From Myxococcota bacterium (lineage in GTDB: Bacteria; Myxococcota_A; UBA796; JAFGLY01), in contig JAJRWT010000063.1 of the NCBI GenBank assembly GCA_024276675.1, positions 1 through 64,000 of the forward strand: a stretch of DNA of 64,000 nt. Direction: 5' to 3'. A model generated the notes under the pieces. The model was not told the DNA's origin. It did not search any database and saw only the letters and a program-made list of their open reading frames with translations. Position numbers and translations under genes: made by a program. Below are positions 54,845 through 62,526 of this stretch, piece by piece; positions within the stretch are counted from its first letter, which is position 1; each line of letters starts with the position of its first letter.

Positions 54845-55641
54845 TCACCTGGTCCCCGCTGGACCGCCTGCCCGAAGCCCTCGGTCTGCCGCCTGGAACC
54901 AGCTACGCCTGCATCGTAGGGGCCGGGGGCAAGACCACGCTCATGTTCACCCTGGCTCGGCTGCTGCTCCGCCGTGGCGACACCGTCATCACCACCACCA
55001 GCACCCGCATCCTGGAGCCCGACGGCCAGCAGAGCCCGGCTGTGCTGCTGAGCCCACGACCGCCAGGGGATCTCGCCCGCATCGCACGAGCCCTTGCTCG
55101 CTGGAAACACATCACCCTGGCAAGAGCCAGGGACTCGGGGAACGGCAAGCTGCTGGGCTTTTCCCCCGCGCAACTGGACGACTTGTGGGATTCTGGCCTG
55201 GCCCGCCACCTGCTGGTGGAGGCAGACGGCTCCGCGGGGCTGCCCTTCAAGTTCCCCTCCTCGCGTGAACCCGTGGTCTCCTCCCGTACCGGTACGCTGT
55301 TGGTCGTGGTGGGGGCTCGCTGCCTTGGGAGCCCCCTGGATGGGCTACACGTCCACCGCGCCTCTCTCCTCCGCAGCAGCCTGGGCATCCGGGGGGCCAG
55401 CCAGGTCACCGCGGGGATGGTGGCCCGTGCCATGCTCCACCCCGATGGCTACCTCAGGGCCCTGCCTCCAGGCGCCCGCCTGGCCGTGGTGCTGTCCACC
55501 GGACCGGCCACGACAGGGGCAGCCGTGGCCATCGCCAGGGCCCTGGCGGAACGAGACCGCGAGGGGCTGGTGGACCGCATCCTGCTGGCGGACCTGTTGT
55601 CGCGGACGCCCCGCTTCGCTCTGGCGCCGGGCAGAGCCTGA
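54841..55641 (+). CDS. yqeC: YqeC-type putative selenium-dependent hydroxylase accessory protein
   Basis: The 266-residue protein has a P-loop-like start G27-AGGKT-T33 (VGAGGKTTLMFTLAR) and a C-terminal region with VVVGARCLG and LPPGARLAVVL. YqeC co-occurs with YqeB, SsnA and SelD-type genes in selenium-dependent molybdenum hydroxylase loci. A role in inserting or activating selenium with nucleotide hydrolysis is plausible but not proven. It begins with an ATGA overlap with yqeB and ends 137 bases before a convergent membrane-protein gene, closing the locus. No orphan selD is in the window. Confidence 0.9.
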   Translation: MITWSPLDRLPEALGLPPGTSYACIVGAGGKTTLMFTLARLLLRRGDTVITTTSTRILEPDGQQSPAVLLSPRPPGDLARIARALARWKHITLARARDSGNGKLLGFSPAQLDDLWDSGLARHLLVEADGSAGLPFKFPSSREPVVSSRTGTLLVVVGARCLGSPLDGLHVHRASLLRSSLGIRGASQVTAGMVARAMLHPDGYLRALPPGARLAVVLSTGPATTGAAVAIARALAERDREGLVDRILLADLLSRTPRFALAPGRA

Positions 55642-55778
55642 AAGGGCCAGCAACCCGGGCGAGCCATCCCCCTGTCCTGGCGCACCCGGGGACAAATGCC
55701 ACTGGTTGCCCGCCGCTGGATTCCACCGAACAAAGCGCTGCTCGAACCCGGCCGTGACGATGGCCATGGCAGGAGCAG

Positions 55779-57527
55779 CTACGGCCCCGGGGCGGGTATC
55801 TCCCAGGCCAGGTCCTGCCCCACGCGGGCCAGCGGAGGCCCGAGCCAGGCCTGGATGACGCCAACGGCCGCCTTTCTTTCGCCATCCCACAGGAAAGAGC
55901 CGTGCAGTACCAGGTATCGAAAGCCCATGGCCCCAAGTTCCAATGGGCTGCCGGCAGCGGGTCGTACGAGTGTCACGTGGCCCGGGACGTCGCGATTCCT
56001 GCTCCTCTCCAGGGGGGAGTCCAGGGACCACAGCAGGTCCGCCACCAGGGGGTCGCCCAGCAGCTCCGCCGGCAGGAAGGTGTTTACTCCGTAGGCGATG
56101 GACCGCCCGTGGCTCACCTGCCACAGCAGGTAATGGCGGTTGGCATCGGTGGCGTCCGGCGGCCAATCCAGCACGGCCCCTTCCGCCGAGAGCCGTTCGT
56201 ATATGGCGGGAGCCTCCACGCCGGTGGTCTCCAGGGGCCACTGCGCCGGAGAAACCAGCAGACCCTCCGCCAGCACGAGGAGCGCCACCACGACCCTGCT
56301 CCACGGGGGCAGGCGCGTGGTTGCGGCGGCCAGACCCATGGCCAGCATCGGCAGCAGGAAGGCAACCATCCGGTAGGGATGGTGGACCATGTGCCAGGGC
56401 GACCATGACGGCCAATAGAGCAGGGCCAGGGGCATGGAAACGGGCGAGTCGCCCAGGGTCGGGGACTGGCCGTACCAGACCGTGCGGGGGCCCAGGGCGA
56501 AGATGCCGTAGAGCAGGAGAGCCAGGCCCGCGACCCGAAGCCGGCCATGAAGAAAGAACCCCGGCAGCCCCAGGAGCAGCAGTACCCAGCCCAGGTAGTG
56601 GACCTGGATTATTCCGGGATTGCCCAGGGCAGGGGTGTCGGGGTAGTAGTGCTGCCCCGGCCTCAGAAAGAGGGATAGATCGATGCCGGGAAGACTCGCC
56701 TGCTGCCAGCCGGGGGCGCTGGCCATGCCCACGGCGGCGGATGAGCCATCCAGCCCCCAGGAGACGGTCTCGCCCGCCAGGTACATGATGAAGAGCGAGA
56801 GGAAAACCCCCAGCACCAGCGACCTGCCCACCAGGGGGGCCCTGCGGCGGAGCTTGCAACCCGGCAGGAAGCAAAGCCCCAGGAGGGTGGCAAAGGCGCC
56901 GTAGTAGAAGGACTGGAGGGTGCAGGCCGCCAGGGCGAGACCCGCCCAGAGAGGGCGCCCCTGGCCGGAGACCACGCGCAACATGGCCCAGAAGAACAGG
57001 GTGGGCAGGGCCAGTCCCAGGTACTCGCTGAGGCCGCTGTGTACCAGGCCCAGCAGGTAGGGGGCGCTGCCGACCGCCACCCCTGCCACCAGGGCCGAGA
57101 GTCGCTTCCGGAAGAGGCTCCAGGCCATGGCGTAGGAACTCAGGGCGCCGGCCCACATTGCCAGGAACAACATGCCGTCGTAGGCTGCGGGGAAACCCAG
57201 GGGCCGCAGCAACAAGGCCAGCATGGCGCCCAGGGGATCCACGTGCCAGAGAGCGCTGCCCGCGGGAAGATGAGTGATGCTGGTGAAGGAAGGGAGGCGA
57301 CCGGCAAGGATCTCCCCTCCCCACCACCATGCTCCCCAGAGGTGATCCGGCATGTCGGACAATGGATGCCCCAGGGCGGAACCCCACATGGGCAGGGGCC
57401 AGAGCACCAGTACCTCCAGCACGGCAAGGAGCAGGGCCGGCAACAGGTGGGGCATCGAGGCCCACACCAGAGCTGGAACTGCCCCCGTAGTCCTGCCAAG
57501 CGGCTGCTCCCGCCCATGGAGTGTCAT
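55779..57527 (-). CDS. Polytopic membrane protein (YfhO/GT-C-like), second of a pair
   Basis: The 582-residue protein has about twelve transmembrane helices (first about 24-42). After the last helix a C-terminal soluble domain (about 430-582) contains GAVLDWPPDATD and GFRYLVLHGSF. This matches the YfhO-like or GT-C arrangement, in which the C-terminal soluble part faces outward. The start ATG at 57527 overlaps the stop of the upstream paralogue (ATGA), so they are translationally coupled. Both share the domain order and the AVLELPL/AVLDWPP motif, so this is probably a tandem duplication. Function: lipid-linked sugar transfer is possible, not shown. It is convergent with yqeC. Confidence 0.78.
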   Translation of the reverse strand: MTLHGREQPLGRTTGAVPALVWASMPHLLPALLLAVLEVLVLWPLPMWGSALGHPLSDMPDHLWGAWWWGGEILAGRLPSFTSITHLPAGSALWHVDPLGAMLALLLRPLGFPAAYDGMLFLAMWAGALSSYAMAWSLFRKRLSALVAGVAVGSAPYLLGLVHSGLSEYLGLALPTLFFWAMLRVVSGQGRPLWAGLALAACTLQSFYYGAFATLLGLCFLPGCKLRRRAPLVGRSLVLGVFLSLFIMYLAGETVSWGLDGSSAAVGMASAPGWQQASLPGIDLSLFLRPGQHYYPDTPALGNPGIIQVHYLGWVLLLLGLPGFFLHGRLRVAGLALLLYGIFALGPRTVWYGQSPTLGDSPVSMPLALLYWPSWSPWHMVHHPYRMVAFLLPMLAMGLAAATTRLPPWSRVVVALLVLAEGLLVSPAQWPLETTGVEAPAIYERLSAEGAVLDWPPDATDANRHYLLWQVSHGRSIAYGVNTFLPAELLGDPLVADLLWSLDSPLERSRNRDVPGHVTLVRPAAGSPLELGAMGFRYLVLHGSFLWDGERKAAVGVIQAWLGPPLARVGQDLAWEIPAPGP

Positions 57528-59887
57528 TGCACTTGTTCCCCGGGCGAGGCCTTGCTGTCGTCCCGGGTCTGAACGCCCTCTGTTTCCACGGGCGAATCTC
57601 TGGAGGGCAGGCCCAGCGGAGGGAAGGCTTCCTCGCTTTCTTCTCCCCGGGCAGGCGGCCGAGACGAGAGCGTGGGATCGCGAAGATCTTCCTGGGCAGG
57701 CGGTGCAGGTGGTACTTGGAGCGGTGGGATAGGCTGGATCTGCCGGGCATCCTCGCTCTGTGCGGGCGGTTCCATGAGGGGGAGCGGAGCCTGGAACGAA
57801 GGGCCTGCCGGGTTCTCTTGCGGCGCTCCCATCCACGGCCCCGGCTGGTGGGTGGGGCCGCGGTCGGGCGCTCCCCACGAGCTACCCTGTTCCACTGGCT
57901 CCACGGGCAGTGCTTCGCCCACGGGTTGCCCGTCGGGATGTGCTTCACCGGCGGTTCCAGGAGCCCCGCCCGGTGGAAGCTGGGGGGGGAAGAGCCGGGT
58001 GAGCCCCCGGAAGCCCAGGGAGCGGTTGTGACCCAGGTCCAGCATGCGGTTGCCATCGGTTTCCCGGTAATTCACGGGCAGCGTGAACAGGGGAGCATCC
58101 ACGCCGGGCGCACCCGAGTATCGTTGCATGTCCCACACGTAGAACTGGTCCTGCCAGCGCAGCACCGGCTCGCCGAAGAGCCCGCCGAAGATCACGGGAT
58201 AGCGATCCACCAGACCGTAGAGTGCCTTTGGGAAATACTCGGCGTTGACCACCAGGTAGCGTATGTCCTGTTCCAGGAGATCACGCATATCACCGGGCTC
58301 AAAGGCAAATCGACCGTCCATGGGCTCGCCTCTCTCGTATTCCTGAATTCGGTTCAGGAAGGAGTTTTCCTGCACCCAGCGATCCCAGGCCGGAGGCCTC
58401 ACACGGTCCACCCACATGGCGTGCCCGTTCACCAGAGCCTTTCCGTGGATGAGTTGGTAGATCAGGCTCTGCTGGCCGGTCACCAACTCGGGTGCCAGGG
58501 GCAGCTCCAGCACGGCGCCGGGCTCCAGCTCGCCCAGTTCTTCATAGACTTCGGGAGCTTCCCACCAGGTCATGGCCGGCGTCGACCTCCCGCCCCTGAG
58601 TTCGAGATCCACGGGAAGAAGTGCAACCAGAAGCCAGGGCAGCAGCAGGCTCGCCCCCGGGGGCAGCTTTTGCAGGAGACGGTCCAGGCCCAGGGCCGCC
58701 AGCACCGCGACGGAGATTGCCAGTCCCAGCACATGCCTGTAGGGCCACCAGTAACGCCGCAACACCTCGGCACCGCCGTAGGCCAGGTTGAAGGGACCGG
58801 GTATTCCCGTGGACGAACCACCGGGCAGCAGGATCTCGGGCCCCAGGGCCAGGCCGTAGAAAACCAGGGCAATCGCCAGCAGTCCCCTCACCTTCCAGTC
58901 GTCGCTCTTCCAGAGGCCCAGGAGTGCCAGAGCCAGGGCCGCCAGCGAGAGCAGCACCTCGCCACGCTCGGTGAAGGAGCTGGCGTAGAGGGTAAAGGTC
59001 AGGGGAAGGGACGAGGTGAAAGCCAGGGGATTGGGGAAGCTGGCATCGCCGGAGCCGGGGATGTCGGCCCAGTGGCTCATGAAAAGCCAGAGCAGCGGCG
59101 CGGCCGTCAACAGCGCCACGCCCCCCATGAAGAAGCCCCAACGCAGCGCAGCCACCAGGCGGATGGGGGATGCCTTCCCGCGGATCCCGGAGAGGAGCCA
59201 GGCCAGGCCCAGCAGCACACCCATCCAGGCGGCCCAGAGGCCATAGTACCAGTACAGCATGGCGGTGCAACCCAGCACCACGCCGGCCGGCAGCGCCCGG
59301 AGGGGCGAAGGTCTCTCCAGGAACCTCGTCCAGAGAACGAGGAAAGTCAGGATGCCGAAGATGGGCAGTTGACTGAACCTGGCGCCGCAGAGTTCATGGG
59401 CGGCGTAGGCAAAGATACCCAGCGTGGCCGCCCCGAAGAGGCTGCTGTTCCTGCCGGCGCCGAAGGTTCGGCAGAGGCCGTAGGCGGCGATGACGTTGAA
59501 AAAGACCACCATGAAGACCCACAGGGTCAGGGAGCCAGGCCAGGAGAAGGAGGCGGGCAGCAGGGCTTGCAGCAGCGCGTAGACAGGAGCATCACCGGCG
59601 TTACCAGCCAGGTACGGGGCGTCACCAATAGGTTGGTAGTAGTCCATGTTGTGGACGATGGAGTCCCCGGTCGCCAGTTGCCGGGCCACCCAGCAGTAGA
59701 GCCAATGGTTGGAGAGCATGTCGGGGTGCCGCCAGTCCCCGATGAGTACGTGTTTGCCGTCCAGGAAGGCGGGGTAGGTGGTCCACGCGGCGCACAGCAT
59801 GGCCAGCAGCGTGGGGGGCAGAGCCCTCCCCAACAGGCCCGGGAGCGCGCCCATCCTGTCGTTGTCGCCGGGTTTTCTGCCCGCCAT
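57524..59887 (-). CDS. Polytopic membrane protein (YfhO/GT-C-like) with long Pro/Glu-rich C-terminal tail
   Basis: The 787-residue protein has about eleven transmembrane helices and a soluble C-terminal domain (about 440-630) with DIRYLVVNAEYFPKALY. A distinctive proline, glutamate and glutamine-rich, likely disordered tail follows (about 650-787). Its helices and soluble domain match the downstream paralogue. Such proteins may transfer sugars or other groups from polyprenyl carriers. The tail is unlike anything in the paralogue and may bind partners or wall. The start ATG at 59887 has GGAG 7 bases upstream; a longer frame to 60208 looks non-coding. The gene pair is coupled by ATGA. Confidence 0.78.
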   Translation of the reverse strand: MAGRKPGDNDRMGALPGLLGRALPPTLLAMLCAAWTTYPAFLDGKHVLIGDWRHPDMLSNHWLYCWVARQLATGDSIVHNMDYYQPIGDAPYLAGNAGDAPVYALLQALLPASFSWPGSLTLWVFMVVFFNVIAAYGLCRTFGAGRNSSLFGAATLGIFAYAAHELCGARFSQLPIFGILTFLVLWTRFLERPSPLRALPAGVVLGCTAMLYWYYGLWAAWMGVLLGLAWLLSGIRGKASPIRLVAALRWGFFMGGVALLTAAPLLWLFMSHWADIPGSGDASFPNPLAFTSSLPLTFTLYASSFTERGEVLLSLAALALALLGLWKSDDWKVRGLLAIALVFYGLALGPEILLPGGSSTGIPGPFNLAYGGAEVLRRYWWPYRHVLGLAISVAVLAALGLDRLLQKLPPGASLLLPWLLVALLPVDLELRGGRSTPAMTWWEAPEVYEELGELEPGAVLELPLAPELVTGQQSLIYQLIHGKALVNGHAMWVDRVRPPAWDRWVQENSFLNRIQEYERGEPMDGRFAFEPGDMRDLLEQDIRYLVVNAEYFPKALYGLVDRYPVIFGGLFGEPVLRWQDQFYVWDMQRYSGAPGVDAPLFTLPVNYRETDGNRMLDLGHNRSLGFRGLTRLFPPQLPPGGAPGTAGEAHPDGQPVGEALPVEPVEQGSSWGAPDRGPTHQPGPWMGAPQENPAGPSFQAPLPLMEPPAQSEDARQIQPIPPLQVPPAPPAQEDLRDPTLSSRPPARGEESEEAFPPLGLPSRDSPVETEGVQTRDDSKASPGEQVQ

Positions 59888-60460
59888 GCTGGATCTCCGG
59901 AATTCCACAGTTCTCCAGTACTGCCGTGAGGCCACCAGGGGCTGGCGATGAACTCGACCGTGTCTCCCAATCCAAGACCGCGGCAGTCGGCTCCGTGTCT
60001 GTAGTAGCATATCGCCACACGGCCCTGAAGGGGGCGATGGCAGAACGTTGTCGTGAAGGCCCACGGCTCTCGGCTGTGCCTGCTGTTGCCGCAGGACTCG
60101 GCCCGTGAACAGGTCCGCCACTGGACCAAGGTCCGGCAGACAGCCCGCCTCCACCCGCAGCCATGCCTTCAACCAGCCCGGAGTGCCGGGAAAGCAGGGG
60201 TTGCCCACACAAGCCGGTTCGCATTATCCTTCGCCGGCATCCTGTTTTTCCCGTTTTCGCGGATAGCCCCGGCACCATCACAATCCCACACAGCCCATTT
60301 ATAAATACAGCTTTCATCGAATCACCTGTGATTCTCCCATATGGCGCCATGCTCCCATCTTCGCCGCAGCGGCAGCAAGAACCGGGACACGGGCCGCCGA
60401 TGACATCGGCAATACGGGAAGCAGCATCGAGTCAAAAAGTGAAAAAAAGGGGATAACGAT
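59888..60460. other. 573-bp divergent intergenic region with an operator-like palindrome
   Basis: It separates the two YfhO-like genes (minus) from the MopE/FG-GAP lipoprotein gene (plus). It contains an AT-rich TATAAA at 60300-60305 and a perfect 16-bp palindrome at 60319-60334. I see no gene. Confidence 0.6.
60319..60334. promoter_or_regulatory. 16-bp perfect palindrome, candidate operator
   Basis: GAATCAC-CT-GTGATTC, a 7-2-7 inverted repeat, 14 bases after an AT-rich TATAAA box in a divergent promoter region. The form suits a dimeric helix-turn-helix regulator. No regulator gene is adjacent. Confidence 0.45.
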
Positions 60461-62245
60461 ATGAGTATAGTCTTCCTCCTCCTCGGCTCATGCCTGGCGC
60501 CCCCTCCCGACGCTTCGAGCACTGGACTAGCAGAAACCGGACTCGCGGTTTCCTGTACGGACTCTGACGGCGACGGGTACGGCGTGGGAGACGATCTCTC
60601 CGCCTGCGAAGAAGCCGAGCCCGACTGCGACGACTCCAACCCATCCATCTTCCCCGGGGCCGACGAGTACTGCAACGGCGTGGACGACGACTGCGACGAC
60701 AGCGTGGACGAACCCGATGCCATGGACGCCGTCACATGGTTCGCGGACCGGGACAGCGATGGTTTCGGCAATGCTTCAGACAGCACGAATGCCTGCTCTC
60801 CTCCCTCCGGCTACGTTGGCGATTCCACGGATTGCGACGACTCTGCTCCCCTGGTCAACCCACTGGCGGAAGAGCTGTGCCTGGACGGCAAGGACAACGA
60901 CTGCGACGGCGAAGTGGATGGCTGCGAGTTTTCCCTGGGCTCCGCGGATGCCATATTGACGGGCGAGGTGGAGCATGACAGCGCCGGCTACTCGGTCTCG
61001 GGAGCTGGAGACGTAGACGGCGACGGGATCGACGACATCCTGCTGGGTGCCAACGGAGTCGATACCGCCAATTCCGAGGCTGGCGCCGCCTACCTGGTCC
61101 TGGGGAGCATCACTGGAGTGCTCAGCCTGGCAGAGGCCGGTGCCAAGCTCCTTGGCGAGGAAACCTACGACAGGGCAGGTCTCTCGGTTTCCGGCGCCGG
61201 AGATGTCAACGCCGACGGCTATGCGGATCTGCTGGTGGGCTCCGACCTGCACGACGACAACGGCACGGCCTACCTGGTGCTGGGGCCCGTTTCCGGGGAA
61301 TCCAGTCTCTCCGGCTATTTTTCCTTGAGCGGCACATACGCGGACGATCACGCCGGATGGGCGGTCTCGGGAGCTGCCGACGTGAACGCCGACGGATTCG
61401 ACGACGTACTCGTTGGCGCTTTCGGCAACGACTCGGGGGGAGTGGACGCGGGCGCAGCCTACGTCGTGCTGGGCCCGATAAGCCACTCCATGAGCCTGGA
61501 GAACGCCGACGCCAGCATCGTGGGGGAAGAGAGCGGCGACAGGCTGGGCTTCACGCTGTCCGACGCGGGCGACCTGGATGGCGATGGTTTCCACGACATC
61601 ATCCTGGGGGCCTATCAGCATGACTCCTCTTCCGGAGCAGCCTACGTGTTCCGGGGACCGGTTTCGGGGTACCGAGACGCTTCCAGCGCCGATGCCACCA
61701 TGCTGGGTGAGACCCCCTACGACGACGCGGGCTACTCCGTCTCCGGTGCCGGAGACGTCAACGGTGATGGCCTGGACGACGTGCTCGTTGGCGCCACCGG
61801 CGTGAGCACCAGCGTCCAGGGCGCTGGTGCCGCCTACCTCGTGCTCGGACCGGCCACAGCCTCCGAGTTCTCCCTGGCCTACGCACAAGCCAGGATCCTG
61901 GGTGAAAACCAGTATGAACCCGCCGGTTTCTCGGTATCGGGAGCCGGAGACGTGGACGGCGACGAGTTGGACGACGTGCTCCTGGGGCTGCCTGATTCGT
62001 CGTTGGCGGGTCGAGAGAGTGGTGCCGCCTACCTGGTATACGGCCCGATCACCGGAGACATTCCTCTGAGCAGGGCCGATGCCAGGATGCTGGGCGAGGC
62101 ACCTGACGACAACGCGGGTATCTCTGTCTCGGGGGCCGGAGATACCAACGCCGACGGCCTGGACGACCTGCTCATAGGAGCCTATGGCGAAAACACCCAC
62201 AGCCTTGGTGCCGGGGCAGTCTACCTGCTGCTGGGAGGTCATTGA
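60461..62245 (+). CDS. Lipoprotein with MopE-like metal-binding repeats and FG-GAP repeats
   Basis: The 594-residue protein starts MSIVFLLLGSC with a lipobox (L-G-S-C) and an AAGGGG ribosome-binding site. Residues about 32-155 contain MopE-like Cys/Asp-rich repeats (DSDGDGYG, DCDDSNP, DNDCDGEVDGC). The rest is about seven FG-GAP/integrin-alpha-like repeats of 60-65 residues (SVSGAGDVDGDGIDDILLGA, and so on) that bind calcium and form a beta-propeller. It is a surface or secreted protein, possibly adhesive or glycan-binding. The next gene encodes a similar FG-GAP protein, suggesting duplication. Confidence 0.9.
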   Translation: MSIVFLLLGSCLAPPPDASSTGLAETGLAVSCTDSDGDGYGVGDDLSACEEAEPDCDDSNPSIFPGADEYCNGVDDDCDDSVDEPDAMDAVTWFADRDSDGFGNASDSTNACSPPSGYVGDSTDCDDSAPLVNPLAEELCLDGKDNDCDGEVDGCEFSLGSADAILTGEVEHDSAGYSVSGAGDVDGDGIDDILLGANGVDTANSEAGAAYLVLGSITGVLSLAEAGAKLLGEETYDRAGLSVSGAGDVNADGYADLLVGSDLHDDNGTAYLVLGPVSGESSLSGYFSLSGTYADDHAGWAVSGAADVNADGFDDVLVGAFGNDSGGVDAGAAYVVLGPISHSMSLENADASIVGEESGDRLGFTLSDAGDLDGDGFHDIILGAYQHDSSSGAAYVFRGPVSGYRDASSADATMLGETPYDDAGYSVSGAGDVNGDGLDDVLVGATGVSTSVQGAGAAYLVLGPATASEFSLAYAQARILGENQYEPAGFSVSGAGDVDGDELDDVLLGLPDSSLAGRESGAAYLVYGPITGDIPLSRADARMLGEAPDDNAGISVSGAGDTNADGLDDLLIGAYGENTHSLGAGAVYLLLGGH

Positions 62246-62526
62246 CGACCAGGAGCCGCCGGGAAAGCTCGCGCCTGCCGCGGGGCGCCACCAGCCACCA
62301 TCGACCGCTCTGATCCGCGGGCTGTCGGTCGACTACGAAACATGAACCGACGATCAAGGTCAAGGGCCGGAACCTGCGCCAGAAGCTTCTTTGCAAGCAC
62401 GGTTCAGTGCCTGCTTCCTGGTTCCTGGCCGCGCTCGTCCCGGGAATGGTCAGAAAAAAGTGATCCGTCCTCGCAAAGCGGGCTCTACTCATTCCTGTAT
62501 CGAGCAGGAGCAACAAAGGAGGAACG

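Noticed and set aside
55345..58056. A 900-codon open frame opposite or out of phase with the yqeC and membrane genes
   Set aside because: Its translation is Gly/Pro/Arg-rich with no domain, and it overlaps well-supported genes; it is a GC-rich shadow. Other such frames (537-1994, 12270-13400, 20676-21710, 49385-51538) were rejected for the same reason.
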